A DNA stretch of 64,000 nt, taken from NCBI GenBank assembly GCA_003164715.1, contig PLTZ01000013.1, positions 114,794-178,793 of the forward strand, in the 5' to 3' direction. Origin of the DNA: Opitutaceae bacterium. Lineage in GTDB: Bacteria > Verrucomicrobiota > Verrucomicrobiia > Opitutales > Opitutaceae. The notes beneath the pieces are model-generated. The model was given only the letters and a program-made list of their open reading frames with translations. It had not been told where the DNA came from and did not search any database. The position numbers were made by a program, and so were the translations under genes. This document shows, piece by piece, positions 45,542 through 54,694 of this stretch. The stretch's first letter is position 1. Each line of letters opens with the position of its first letter.

Positions 45542-46030
45542 GGGGTTGGGGAGTTGCTGTGCGGGGACCACGATAGGGCCGCCGCAGGGGGGGGCGCTCC
45601 GCGTTTATTGGCGTATGCTGCGCGGTCCTTGGCAATTGCAAGATCGCGGCCGGCCAAGGTGCAGGCGGCGCCCTGCGCGGGCGGTGTCATGGGAACGCGG
45701 AGGGTTTCGTCAAGCGGCGCGGGGAACCCCGTTTGGGGCAGCGCAAAGCGTCGAGTCACCCCATCCCCAGGCGCCCTCTGCTCCTTGGCGGGGGGCGCGT
45801 GCCTTGCGGGCCGGCGGATGGCTTATGCTGCTGCGCCGTGAATCTCCCGCTTGGGCATCCATCACGCCATGGTGCCGGCATTCCGGGCATGATAGGGTCC
45901 GCGATGAATCACGGGAACCCCGGGGGGCATGGTGGCAGGGCCAGCCAGAGCGGCCCGAAAAACAAACCCAGCTGGCGCCATCGCGCCCTCGGGGCGAAGG
46001 TGGCTGAGGCGTGCCCGCTGCTCTCGAATC
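45542..46030. other. Intergenic region, no gene recognised
   Basis: About 490 bases upstream of the oxidoreductase operon and downstream of the small DUF6582-like gene. Open frames here are not supported by start sites or family sequence. The operon promoter should lie near its right end of transcription, around 45545-45650. Confidence 0.4.
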
Positions 46031-46231
46031 TTAACCCGCCTGCTTAATGCCGGGGAAGCGCTCATGGACCTTCCTTCGGACCGTCGCCTTCTCGGCCGAA
46101 GTGCCATCCTGCGACACGCGGGAAAGCGCGTCGCGGGCGTGGGCCTCGTCCTCGATGGGATATCTGCGTCCGGGCAGCGCAAACGCTCCCCCGGGAAGCC
46201 TTTTTCTCACCGCCGTTGTTAGCTTTGTCAT
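46031..46231 (-). CDS. Small conserved protein, DUF6582-like
   Basis: The ATG at 46231 gives 66 residues, MTKLTTAVRKRLPGGAFALP, with AAAGG-type purines (AAAGG) four bases upstream. The segment RRYPIEDEAHARDALSRVSQ and the end VRRKVHERFPGIKQ match a widespread family of 60-70-residue proteins of unknown role, often near stress or phage-related genes. It is basic and probably helical. It sits with two other short genes on the same strand (46281, 46561), which may form a stress-linked group. Confidence 0.75.
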   Translation of the reverse strand: MTKLTTAVRKRLPGGAFALPGRRYPIEDEAHARDALSRVSQDGTSAEKATVRRKVHERFPGIKQAG

Positions 46232-46280
46232 AGTGCCTTTGGTTGCGGCCGGGTCCTTGGCTGCGTGCATGGGCTCTTGT

Positions 46281-46484
46281 CTAGATGCGCCAAGGACCGG
46301 CAAGTTTGGCCATCCAAATGCTGAGGGCCGCCGTGATGCCGATGGCGGCTCCGCTTGCGGTTCGGCCGGGTGTTGAGCCGACGAGTCCGACGGCGGTCTC
46401 AGCCCCAAGCCGGGCCGTGAGGATGATGCAGACCAGCGCCAAGACGACGCAGGAGCATCTGAGTACGACTTTGCGCCACTTCAT
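46281..46484 (-). CDS. Small predicted membrane protein
   Basis: From the ATG at 46484, 67 residues: a basic start (MKWRKVVLR), a hydrophobic helix (CSCVVLALVCIILTA), a Gly-rich turn and a second helix (GAAIGITAALSIWMAKLAG). No family is recognised. It lies between the DUF6582-like and PRC-barrel genes on the same strand. Existence is supported by two clean helices and position only. Confidence 0.4.
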   Translation of the reverse strand: MKWRKVVLRCSCVVLALVCIILTARLGAETAVGLVGSTPGRTASGAAIGITAALSIWMAKLAGPWRI

Positions 46485-46560
46485 GGGGATCCGCTCATTT
46501 AATCGGCCGTAATGGCGGCGGGATTTTGCGGCCCGCCGCCGTTTTCCTCGGCCGGCCGGA

Positions 46561-47334
46561 TCAGCGGGAGCCCACGTGGCCCAAGGCCGACTCGTCGACC
46601 CAGTAACCATGGCGGCTATAGTGGCCGTAGAGTCTGGTCTCGAAGTCGCGATCGATAAGGGATTGATCGGTGTATTTCGGCGATTGCTTGATCGCGGCGC
46701 GCGAAAGCCCCACGAAGACCTTGGATTCGGCCCAACTGACGCGGTCTATCCATTGGGGTGCAACCAGCACCTTCTTCCCGGGCCACCAGTTTCGCGTGTT
46801 GATGACGAGGTATCGAATTGCCCAGCTCGCGTCATCGACAATGAAGTCCTCCACGTGGCCGATCTCCCCGTCCAGCCCCTGGATGTTATGGCCGTCAACG
46901 TCGTCGGTGCTCCGCAGATGCGAATCCCACGCATCCTTGCTCTGGGCGTATTCGCCCCATTTCGAGCTGTCGTGCTCGACTGAGGAATATGGGCCCCAAT
47001 TGCTTGGGCCGCCCCAATACATCGGCCACCCATAATAGCTGTAGTAGGAGTCCTCGAACTGCCGCGACACGGGCGTTTCACTGCTCAGCGGCGGGCTGTT
47101 TTCAATCCTCTTCTTGGTCAAATCGACCGAAATCTCGCGCTCCTCCTTCTCGATCTTGCCAAGCGCGTAAGGTGAGATCAGCACCTGCCGGCCCGAGAGC
47201 CAGTTCCCGGAATCGGCGACAAGATAGCGGATCGTCCAGTAATGGTCGTCGAAATAGAATTCCCTGACGCTCCCGATCTCTCCGTCGAGACAGTCCAGTT
47301 TGTACCCCTTCAGTGTCTTTGCCTTGATTAGCAT
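46561..47334 (-). CDS. Protein with two PRC-barrel domains
   Basis: A 257-residue protein. Two similar halves can be seen: LKGYKLDCLDGEIGSVREFYF with YWTIRYLVADSGNWLSGRQV (about 8-60), and VDGHNIQGLDGEIGHVEDFI with SWAIRYLVINTRNWWPGKKV (about 148-200). These are PRC-barrels, small beta-barrels known from photosynthetic reaction centre H subunits and RimM. Stand-alone tandem PRC proteins in soil and freshwater bacteria are often stress-induced and their partner is unknown. The linker is rich in Tyr, Trp and Gly. There is no signal peptide, so it is probably cytoplasmic. Confidence 0.88.
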   Translation of the reverse strand: MLIKAKTLKGYKLDCLDGEIGSVREFYFDDHYWTIRYLVADSGNWLSGRQVLISPYALGKIEKEEREISVDLTKKRIENSPPLSSETPVSRQFEDSYYSYYGWPMYWGGPSNWGPYSSVEHDSSKWGEYAQSKDAWDSHLRSTDDVDGHNIQGLDGEIGHVEDFIVDDASWAIRYLVINTRNWWPGKKVLVAPQWIDRVSWAESKVFVGLSRAAIKQSPKYTDQSLIDRDFETRLYGHYSRHGYWVDESALGHVGSR

Positions 47335-47785
47335 GGTTTCGTTTTTGAATTTTGATCTTTGCGCTTGAATTGAATAAGCCTCCGCCTGCGCGGCCTGGGC
47401 TTATGCCAGGAATCTGCAGCGGTTCTGACGCCTAGAATAGGCCGGCTTCGGTTCGTTGCCTATGGGGTGTTCACCTTGGCCGCCGGCGCCAGCGGGCTAC
47501 GGAGCAGCAATTGCCCGAGAGGGTCCGCTTGTTCGCGCTTTCCCCGCGGCCGTCCGGCACGCGGATCTTGGTTCGGCTCGAGGCGAAGGGCGGCTCGCAG
47601 CGAGGCAGGTTGCGCGTCGAGACCCTCTGCATAAGTCGCAATATGGCCGGTGGTAAGGCGATGCCTGCGTTGGCACTTTGGTGGGTCAACTACCCATAGC
47701 CGGGAGGGGTCGTTCAAGGGCATCCTCCCTTGGCGCGCCTCACCGGCTCCTCGGTGGGCCCGTTAGTTAGAGTGGTACCAATCCT
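47335..47785. other. Divergent intergenic region, no gene recognised
   Basis: About 450 bases between the PRC-barrel gene and the old yellow enzyme gene. A frame at 47511-47699 has no ribosome-binding site or family likeness and is not called. Both promoters should be here; the stretch at 47345-47380 is AT-rich. Confidence 0.4.
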
Positions 47786-48892
47786 ATGACCATGACATCC
47801 CGTGAACTATTTCAGCCTTTCCAGCTGAAGTCCCTCAAGCTGAAGAACCGAATCGCGATGGCCCCGATGACGCGCTCGTTTTCTCCCCAAGGCGTGCCCG
47901 CCCTGAATGTGGCGGATTATTATGATCGCCGCGTCGTGGGCGCGGTAGGGCTGATTATCTCGGAGGGCACCGTGGTCAATCGCCCGGCGTCGTCCAACGA
48001 TCCCGATATTCCCCGGTTTTACGGGGAGGAGGCACTGAGGGGATGGAAGGCGGTTATCGACAAGGTTCATTCGGACGGGGGCGCCATGGCGCCGCAACTC
48101 TGGCACATGGGCGTGGTCGCCCCGAAGAACTCCGGCTGGTCGCCGGCCGCCCCGTTTGAGGGCCCCTCGGGATACGTGGCGCCCGGAAAGATCGGGGGCG
48201 TGGCGATGACGGAACACGACATCGCGGCCACGATACAGGCATTCGCGCAGGCGGCGGCTGAGGCCAAGAAGCTTGGATTTGACGCCGTCGAGATTCACGG
48301 GGCGCACGGCTACCTGATCGACCAGTTCTTTTGGCACCCCACCAACCAGCGCAGCGATGTCTACGGGGGAAGGACGCTGCCCGAGCGCGCGCGCTTTGCC
48401 GTGGAGCTCATCCAGGCCGTTCGCCAGGCCACCGGCCCGGAATTTCCAGTCGGTCTGCGCGTGTCGCAATGGAAGCTCCAGGACTACGGCGCACGGCTCG
48501 CGGCATCGCCGGCGGAAATGGAGGCATGGCTCGTTCCCTTGGCGCAGGCGGGAGTTGATGTTTTTCACTGCTCGCAGCGGCGGTTCTGGGACTCGGAGTT
48601 CACCGGCTCCGATCTTAACTTCGCCGGATGGGCCAAGAAGCTGACCGGCAAGGCGTCAATCACGGTGGGCTCGGTTGGGCTTACGGGAGATTTCCTGGCT
48701 GCCTTCAAGGGGGAATCCTCGAAGCCATGCTCTTTGGATGAACTCCTCCGCCGATTCAACCGGGGGGACTTTGACCTGGTCGCCGTGGGCCGAGCACTGC
48801 TTGCCGATGCAGGATGGGTCCGGAAGATCGAAGAAGGGCGTTTGTCCGAGCTGCGAGGATTCACCAAGGAGGCACTCTCCACGCTCTCTTGA
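47786..48892 (+). CDS. NADH:flavin oxidoreductase (old yellow enzyme family)
   Basis: A 368-residue flavoprotein. LFQPFQLKSLKLKNRIAMAP with MTRS is the OYE start; GLIISEGTVVNRPA, QLWHMGVVA, AVEIHGAHGYLIDQFFWHPT (His-Gly-Ala-His, the substrate-binding pair) and YGGRTLPERARFAVELI are family blocks. FMN-binding segments near the end include VGSVGLTGDF and VAVGRALLADAGWV. OYEs reduce activated alkenes, nitroesters or quinones with NAD(P)H and are used in detoxification. It is cytoplasmic and monocistronic. Confidence 0.93.
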   Translation: MTMTSRELFQPFQLKSLKLKNRIAMAPMTRSFSPQGVPALNVADYYDRRVVGAVGLIISEGTVVNRPASSNDPDIPRFYGEEALRGWKAVIDKVHSDGGAMAPQLWHMGVVAPKNSGWSPAAPFEGPSGYVAPGKIGGVAMTEHDIAATIQAFAQAAAEAKKLGFDAVEIHGAHGYLIDQFFWHPTNQRSDVYGGRTLPERARFAVELIQAVRQATGPEFPVGLRVSQWKLQDYGARLAASPAEMEAWLVPLAQAGVDVFHCSQRRFWDSEFTGSDLNFAGWAKKLTGKASITVGSVGLTGDFLAAFKGESSKPCSLDELLRRFNRGDFDLVAVGRALLADAGWVRKIEEGRLSELRGFTKEALSTLS

Positions 48893-49253
48893 GCGCAAGG
48901 AGAAACCCGTGAGGATCGTTGCCCTGTCCAGCTGGGCGACCACCGCAAACCCATGGGTTGATCACCAGCCAGCCACGGCGAGAAATGGAAGTTGTAACCC
49001 GTTGGTGCCGCCCTATGGTCCCCGGTATGCGCCAGCCGTCGAGAGATAGGCAGGAAAGCGCCCGAATCGGCCTTGTCCAACCAGGTGGCGGTGCCCCTTT
49101 ATCGCCGTGAATCATCGGGGACCTCCTGCGCCCTAGTCCAGAATTCGGGCGAGCCGCAGCACCGCTTCCTCAAGACGGACGAACGCTGGTTTGCCGGGCT
49201 ACGGATGCGGTGGAAACGGCCCGCCGCGCAGCCGATACTTGGATTCCTGCACC
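48893..49253. other. Intergenic region, no gene recognised
   Basis: About 360 bases before the TPR membrane protein. The minus strand has a D-arm-like stretch near 48920-48955 but lacks an anticodon stem and T-arm, so it is not a tRNA. Nothing else is supported. Confidence 0.4.
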
Positions 49254-51647
49254 ATGGGAAAAAGCCCCCGAGAGAATGGAGAAACACCTTCTGTTGCACG
49301 ACCCGCACCGGCAGCCTTCGGCCGCACGGTTTCGGGCATGGCGCAGGGGGCCCCTTGGGCGCGGCTTCTCCAGGCCTCAATCATAGCGATAGTGGGGCTT
49401 TGGATCTATTGGCCGGCCATGCATGGCAGCTGGCTTTGGGACGACGTAGGCCTTGTCGCCCAAAATGCGAATCTGCGAAGCCTCCACGGTCTTTGGCGCA
49501 TCTGGTTCTCCACGCCGACGAACGACTACTGGCCGCTGACCCTGACGGTCTTCTGGGCCGAATGGAGCCTCTGGGGCGACCATCCCTTCGCCTACCACGT
49601 CGTTGGCTTGGCCCTGCATCTGCTCAGCGCATTTCTTGTCTGGCGCGTGCTGGGGAAGCTGGGCCTGCGTTGGGCATGGCTGGCGGCGCTCGTATTCACG
49701 CTGCATCCCCTTGCCGTTGAATCGGTCGCCTGGATCTCCGAGACCAAGAACACGCTCTCGCTGGTGTTCTTCCTGCTCTCGCTCGGCGCTTACATGGACC
49801 GCGAGCAAACCGGACGGAGGTCGGACCACGTCCTCTCCATCGTGTGGTACCTGGCCGCGATGCTAAGCAAGGCCTCCGTGGTCATGCTTCCCGTCACCCT
49901 CCTTCTCTATTGTTTATGGAGGCGGGGTCGGCTCGCCTGGAGCGACATGGCGAGACTGATCCCGCATTTCACGATCGCGCTGGTTCTCGGGGTAGCGACG
50001 CTGCATTTCCAGGCGGTTCATTCGGCCGTTGACTCCGCGGTCGACTTGCGGGGGCCCATCACGCGGCTGGTCGGTGCCGAGACCGCCGTGATCTTCTATC
50101 TCGGGAAGGTCCTTTTCCCGATTGTCCTGATTCCGATCTACCCCCGATGGGCCCTTTTCGAGTCGTGGCCCTTCGCCCTGCTGTCAGGGCTGGTTCTCAC
50201 GGCCGTGCTCGGGACCATGTGGGCGGGCCGCAGCGGCTGGGGCCGCCATGCGCTCCTGGGATCGGGGTTTTTCCTCATAAACCTCCTTCCCGTGCTCGGC
50301 TTCGCACGAATGACCTTCATGAATATCAGCTGGGTCGCCGACCACTTTGTCTATCTGCCCATGATCGGCATGATCGGGCTTTTCGCGGCGGGGCTGGAAG
50401 CGCTCAATCGGCGGCTTTCCTCCTTCTACCCGTTGGTTCTCAATGTTGGGGTGGCCGCATTATGCGGCCTTCTGGCGTTCAGGAGCCGGCTCTGCGCGGC
50501 GCACTGGGCCAACGCCGAGACCTTGTGGTCGTACACGCTCGATCACAATCCGGGCTCTTGGATGGCCCATTTCAACCTGGCGGCTGAGCTTCACAAGGCT
50601 CCCGGCCGCTTGGCCGAAGCGACGGCCCACTATGAGGAAGCCCTGCGGCTTAAACCCGACTTGGCCGACGCGCACAACAATCTTGGCCGGGCGCTTGAGG
50701 CGACCCCCGGGCGATTGCATGACGCGATCCTCCACTTTGAAGAGGCGCTGCGTCTTGAGCCCGATTTCGCCGAGGCGCACGACAATCTTGGCGGCGCCCT
50801 TGAGGCGACCCCCGGGCGGCTGGATGAGGCCATCGCCCAGTTCAAGGAGGCGCTTCGCCTCAAGCCCGATTTGGCCGAGGCGCATAACAATCTTGGGAGC
50901 GCCCTGCAGGCGATCCCCGGGCGACTGGATGAGGCTATCGCCCAATATGGGGAGGCGCTTCGGATCAAGCCCGATTTGACCGAGGCGCATAACAATCTCG
51001 GCAGCGCCCTAGAGGTGGTCCCCGGCCGGCTGGACGAGGCGGTCGCGCAGTATGAGGAGGCGCTGCGCCTGAAGCCGGATTTTGCCGAGGCGCGCTTCAA
51101 TCTCGCCCGCATCCTGGCGAGGATGCCCGGGCGGTCGGACGAGGCGATCGCCCAATTCAAGGAGACGCTTCGTCTTAAGCCCGATTTTGCCGAGGCCCAT
51201 GGCAATCTTGGAAACACGCTCGTGGAACTTCCCGGCCGGCTGGACGAGGCGATTGTGCACTACGAGGAGGCGCTCCGCCTGAAACCCAATTACGCCCAGG
51301 CGCATTACGGCCTTGGCTTTGCCCTGGAGCGCAAGCCGGGCCAATTGGACCGGGCGATCGCACAATATGGGGAGGCGCTTCGCCTGAAGCCGGACTACGC
51401 CGAGGCGAGCAACAATCTTGGGATCGTGCTCTGCCGCGAGGGAAGGATTCAGGAGGGGATCGGGCGCATCGAGGCGGCGATTCGGTTGCAGCCGGGTTTT
51501 GCGCAGGCGCATCTTGCGCGCGCCTCCGCTTTGCTTCAGCTCGGCCGAAGTAAGGAGGCGATCGGCGAGTGCGACCAGGCTCTCCAGTTGCGGCCAAATG
51601 ATCCCGCGGCGCGCAGGATGCTCGAGTTGATCCGGTCCTCCCCTTGA
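49254..51647 (+). CDS. Membrane protein with C-terminal TPR array (TMTC-like)
   Basis: The ATG at 49254 gives 797 residues; an ATG at 49338 is also possible. The first 440 residues hold about ten transmembrane helices and loops such as WLWDDVGLVAQN and HPLAVESVAWISETKNTLSL, the pattern of TMTC/GT-C-like proteins seen in many bacteria. From about residue 440 there are some ten tetratricopeptide repeats of 34-35 residues with consensus GRLDEAIAQYEEALRLKPDF and AEAHNNLGSALE. The acidic pair in the first loop (WDD) could be catalytic for O-mannosyl-type transfer, but bacterial members are untested. The 105-base repeats are very alike at DNA level. Confidence 0.8.
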   Translation: MGKSPRENGETPSVARPAPAAFGRTVSGMAQGAPWARLLQASIIAIVGLWIYWPAMHGSWLWDDVGLVAQNANLRSLHGLWRIWFSTPTNDYWPLTLTVFWAEWSLWGDHPFAYHVVGLALHLLSAFLVWRVLGKLGLRWAWLAALVFTLHPLAVESVAWISETKNTLSLVFFLLSLGAYMDREQTGRRSDHVLSIVWYLAAMLSKASVVMLPVTLLLYCLWRRGRLAWSDMARLIPHFTIALVLGVATLHFQAVHSAVDSAVDLRGPITRLVGAETAVIFYLGKVLFPIVLIPIYPRWALFESWPFALLSGLVLTAVLGTMWAGRSGWGRHALLGSGFFLINLLPVLGFARMTFMNISWVADHFVYLPMIGMIGLFAAGLEALNRRLSSFYPLVLNVGVAALCGLLAFRSRLCAAHWANAETLWSYTLDHNPGSWMAHFNLAAELHKAPGRLAEATAHYEEALRLKPDLADAHNNLGRALEATPGRLHDAILHFEEALRLEPDFAEAHDNLGGALEATPGRLDEAIAQFKEALRLKPDLAEAHNNLGSALQAIPGRLDEAIAQYGEALRIKPDLTEAHNNLGSALEVVPGRLDEAVAQYEEALRLKPDFAEARFNLARILARMPGRSDEAIAQFKETLRLKPDFAEAHGNLGNTLVELPGRLDEAIVHYEEALRLKPNYAQAHYGLGFALERKPGQLDRAIAQYGEALRLKPDYAEASNNLGIVLCREGRIQEGIGRIEAAIRLQPGFAQAHLARASALLQLGRSKEAIGECDQALQLRPNDPAARRMLELIRSSP
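50590..51440 (+). repeat. Coding tandem repeats of about 105 bases (TPR units)
   Basis: Eight near-equal units of 35 codons within the TPR gene, several sharing long identical blocks such as GAGGCGCTTCGCCTCAAGCC. They suggest recent unit duplication or homogenisation. They are translated and are not CRISPR or intergenic repeats. Confidence 0.8.
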
Positions 51648-51943
51648 CTCGGCAGGCGGCGCGCCTGGCGGCTCTTGAGAAGGGCCAGGGTTTGGAAGGC
51701 GTCCTCGTACCGCGGGTTGGTGGAGCATGAATGTTCGGTGTCGCGGCGGGGGTATTCAGCCTGCCCATCGGCCTTGGCCCTATCCCCGCCTGCTAAAGTC
51801 TCGCAAATCAGGCGCCTCCGTGGCTTGATCCAAGGTCCTGAGTCTACGTCTCATCGCCCAACTTTTGCTTCGGCACCCATGCGGCCAGTCCATTGGGCGG
51901 CTCCACAGAATCTCTCCAATTTTCAACCACCAAGGGAAAACCC

Positions 51944-53170
51944 ATGAAAATCGTCCTCGCCTATTCGGGCGGCCTTGACACGTCCGTCATCGTCAAGTGG
52001 CTGCGCGAGACCTACGATGCCGAGATCATCACCTTCGCGGCCGACATCGGCCAGGAGGAGGAGCTCAAGGGCCTTTCGCAGAAGGCGCGCCGCACCGGGG
52101 CGTCGAAGCACTACACGCTCGACCTCGTGGAGGAATTCGCGCGCGACTTCATCTACCCGATGGTGCGCGCCAACGCGGTCTACGAGGGCCAATACTACCT
52201 CGGGACGTCCATCGCCCGGCCGCTGATCGCCAAGGCCCAGGTCGCGATCGCGAAGCGGGAGAAGGCCGAGGCCGTCGCCCACGGCGCCACGGGCAAGGGC
52301 AACGACCAGTGCAGGTTCGAGTTCACGTACATGGCCCTCGCCCCCGGCCTCCAGATCATCTCCCCTTGGAAAATCGACGCGTACCGTGAGGCGTTCCCGG
52401 GCCGCGCCGAGATGATCGCCTATTGCAAGAAGCACCGGATCCCGGTCGAGGCCTCGGCGAAGAAGCCGTACTCGATGGACCGCAACCTCCTGCACATCTC
52501 CTACGAGGCCGGGATCCTCGAGGATCCCTGGTTTGACCCGACGACCAAGGCCAACCGGGCGATGTTCAAGCTGTCGGTGTCGCCCGAGGACGCGCCCGAC
52601 AGGCCCGAGTACGTCGAGCTTGAGTTCCGCCACGGCGACTGCATCGCGGTGAACGGCAGGCGGCTCACGCCGGCCGGCGTCCTGCGGGCGCTCAACACGC
52701 TTGGCGGCAGGCACGGGATAGGGCGCGTCGACCTGGTCGAGAACCGTTTTGTCGGGATGAAGTCGCGCGGCGTGTACGAGACGCCGGGCGGGACGATCCT
52801 TGTCCACGGGCACCGCCAGATGGAGTCGATCACGCTGGATCGCGAGGTGATGCACCTGCGCGACTCCCTGATCCCGAAGTACGCCGAGCTGGTCTACTAC
52901 GGCTTCTGGTTCGCCCCGGAGCGCGAGGCCCTGCAGGCCCTTGTCGACGAGAGCCAGCGGTATGTCACGGGAACGGTGCGGCTCAAGCTCTACAAGGGCA
53001 ACGTCATCACCTGCGGGCGCAAGTCGAGGTACTCGCTCTACGACATGAAGGTGGCGTCGATGGAGGGCGTGAAGAGCTGGTACAACCAGAGCGACGCCAC
53101 CGGGTTCATCCGGCTGAACGGCCTAAGGTTGCGCGCGCGCAACCTTAAGCAGCACGGGCCCAGGGTCTGA
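51944..53170 (+). CDS. argG: Argininosuccinate synthase
   Basis: The ATG at 51944 follows AAGGGAAAAC, a good ribosome-binding site, and gives 408 residues starting [20 protein letters not shown], with the P-loop pyrophosphatase motif [50 protein letters not shown] and [15 protein letters not shown] are hallmark blocks. It joins citrulline and aspartate using ATP, following argF. It is not in the main arginine cluster, and argH is not in the window. A GC-rich hairpin follows it. Confidence 0.97.
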   Translation: MKIVLAYSGGLDTSVIVKWLRETYDAEIITFAADIGQEEELKGLSQKARRTGASKHYTLDLVEEFARDFIYPMVRANAVYEGQYYLGTSIARPLIAKAQVAIAKREKAEAVAHGATGKGNDQCRFEFTYMALAPGLQIISPWKIDAYREAFPGRAEMIAYCKKHRIPVEASAKKPYSMDRNLLHISYEAGILEDPWFDPTTKANRAMFKLSVSPEDAPDRPEYVELEFRHGDCIAVNGRRLTPAGVLRALNTLGGRHGIGRVDLVENRFVGMKSRGVYETPGGTILVHGHRQMESITLDREVMHLRDSLIPKYAELVYYGFWFAPEREALQALVDESQRYVTGTVRLKLYKGNVITCGRKSRYSLYDMKVASMEGVKSWYNQSDATGFIRLNGLRLRARNLKQHGPRV

Positions 53171-53184
53171 CGCGGCCGGGGGGA

Positions 53185-53213
53185 GCGGCGCCATCGGCGC
53201 CGCCCCTTTCTAT
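53185..53213. terminator. Hairpin between convergent argG and the thioredoxin-like gene
   Basis: GCGGCGCC (53185-53192), loop ATC, GGCGCCGC (53196-53203), followed on the plus strand by CCCTTTCTATTT. The position between two stop codons suggests it ends argG transcription, perhaps both. Confidence 0.55.
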
Positions 53214-53653
53214 TTCTCCGGCTTCGGGAACAGGGCCAGGAACGCCTCGGGCCCGCCCTGCATGTAGCCCTCCTGCTTCAGGACCACCTTCTCGCTCGAA
53301 TCGAGCACGACGATGGTCGGGAAGCCCTCGACGCCGTACTTCTTCTGGAGGGCGGCGTTGCGGTCCGTGACCGCCTTGGGGAGCTCGCGCTCCTTCGGGA
53401 AGTCGAGCGTCACGAGAACCAGCTTCTCGCTGGCGAAGTCCTCGAACTTCTTCGTCGCGAAGATCTCCGCGTCGAACTTCTTGCACCAGGGGCACCAGTC
53501 CGAGCCGGTGAAGTTGAGAAGGAGGAGCTTGTGCTCCTTCTTCGCCAGCGCGAGGGCGGACGCATAGTCCTCGGTCCAGCCGGCGGCGTGGGCCGCGGCG
53601 GCCAGGAACAGGGCGGCGGCGGCGCCCGCAAGAATGCGATGCATGGTGCTCAT
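53210..53653 (-). CDS. Exported thioredoxin-like protein
   Basis: A 147-residue protein with a signal peptide (HRILAGAAAALFLAAAAHAA); an ATG at 53644 is an alternative start. The fold is thioredoxin_7-like: LLLLNFTGSDWCPWCKKFDA has the CPWC active site (about 54-57) and GVEGFPTIVVLDS the cis-Pro strand. It would act as a periplasmic disulfide reductase or isomerase. It lies 45 bases after the mlaD-like gene on the same strand and is probably the last gene of that operon. Confidence 0.9.
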   Translation of the reverse strand: MSTMHRILAGAAAALFLAAAAHAAGWTEDYASALALAKKEHKLLLLNFTGSDWCPWCKKFDAEIFATKKFEDFASEKLVLVTLDFPKERELPKAVTDRNAALQKKYGVEGFPTIVVLDSSEKVVLKQEGYMQGGPEAFLALFPKPEK

Positions 53654-53698
53654 GGGTTCTGGGTTGGAGGGGTTGGGAGGGGGATTATTCCCGGGGCC

Positions 53699-54694
53699 TC
53701 AGAAGAGCGCGTTGACGACGATCCCGACCGCAGTGATCGGCCCGGAGTCGTTGAGGCCATCGAGCGTGCGGTCCACCTTCTTGATGGTCACCTGGGCGCT
53801 ATCGTAGAGGCCGTCGTCGTTGATCAGCTTGCCGAGGGTGCCCTCGCCCTTGGCGAGCTTGTCCGAGACGCTGCGGATGTTGGCGATCGAGGCCTTGATG
53901 TTTTCGGCGGACTTCTGGTCGTAGACGAGGGTTCCCAGGGTCCCCTGGCCGGACTTGATCTGGTCCATCATCGCCTCGGCGTTGTTCACGAACTCCTTGG
54001 CCTGCGCCGCGGTGGCCTTGATCTCGTCGACGGTCGCGAGGAGCTCGTCGTGGAGCTTCGGGTCGTTCACGAGCTTGCCGAGCGTGCCGTCCCCGCGGTT
54101 GATCTTGCCCGTGATCTCCTGCAGGTTGGCCATGGTCGCGTCGATCCGCGCCGAGTTCTCGGTCACGAGCTTGTCGAGCTTCTGGACGATGCCGCCGCCC
54201 GCCTTGCCGTCGCCGTTGAACGCCTTGCTGAACGATCCCAGCGAGTCCTGCAGCTCCTTGCCGAGGCCGCCCAGCTCCGCCATGATCGTGTTCAGGTCGG
54301 GCGTCTCGAGGGTCTTGATCTCGGCGCCATCGGGCAGGGGCGGCGAGCCGGGCGTCCCCATGTCGATTGCGATGTAGTTGCCGCCGATGAGGCCGGCCAT
54401 GACAATGCTCGCCGACGCGTCGCCCGCGATCGGGATCTTCGGGTCGATGTCGAGGACGGCCTCGGCGCGGCGGCCCGCGAGCCGGGTGAGCTGAACGGAG
54501 CCGACCTTGACGCCGGCGAGGCGCACCTCGTCCCCGGTCTTGAGCTGCTTCAGGTCGTCGAATCCGGCGATCAGCGTGTGGCGGTGCTCCTCGAAGATCT
54601 TGCCGTCACTGAGCGTCTCGAAGGTCACCCATACGAGGGCGACACCGAGGAGGAAGAAAAGCCCTACGCGGGCGGTCTGTTGGGTCGTGTTCAT
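53699..54694 (-). CDS. mlaD: MlaD-family (MCE) phospholipid transport protein
   Basis: A 331-residue protein with one N-terminal transmembrane helix (VGLFFLLGVALVWVTFETL) and an MCE domain at about 35-115 (LKTGDEVRLAGVKVGSVQLT, GLIGGNYIAID). The long C-terminal part (about 130-320) is helical with repeated G-x-GTLGKL turns (GDGTLGKLVND, GQGTLGTLVYD, GEGTLGKLIND), which would form an extended coiled needle or tunnel as in other MCE proteins. It carries lipids across the periplasm, between the MlaFE transporter and the outer membrane. It overlaps mlaF by four bases. Confidence 0.9.
   Translation of the reverse strand: MNTTQQTARVGLFFLLGVALVWVTFETLSDGKIFEEHRHTLIAGFDDLKQLKTGDEVRLAGVKVGSVQLTRLAGRRAEAVLDIDPKIPIAGDASASIVMAGLIGGNYIAIDMGTPGSPPLPDGAEIKTLETPDLNTIMAELGGLGKELQDSLGSFSKAFNGDGKAGGGIVQKLDKLVTENSARIDATMANLQEITGKINRGDGTLGKLVNDPKLHDELLATVDEIKATAAQAKEFVNNAEAMMDQIKSGQGTLGTLVYDQKSAENIKASIANIRSVSDKLAKGEGTLGKLINDDGLYDSAQVTIKKVDRTLDGLNDSGPITAVGIVVNALF

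Noticed and set aside
47511..47699. Possible 62-residue gene before the old yellow enzyme
   Set aside because: No ribosome-binding site, no family likeness, and composition like a random GC-rich frame.
48913..48960. tRNA-like D-arm on the minus strand (GCCCAGCTGGACAGGGC)
   Set aside because: No anticodon stem-loop or T-arm follows, so it is probably chance or a tiny fragment.
50590..51440. CRISPR-like or satellite repeat array
   Set aside because: The 105-base units are in frame, encode TPRs and have no constant spacer structure.
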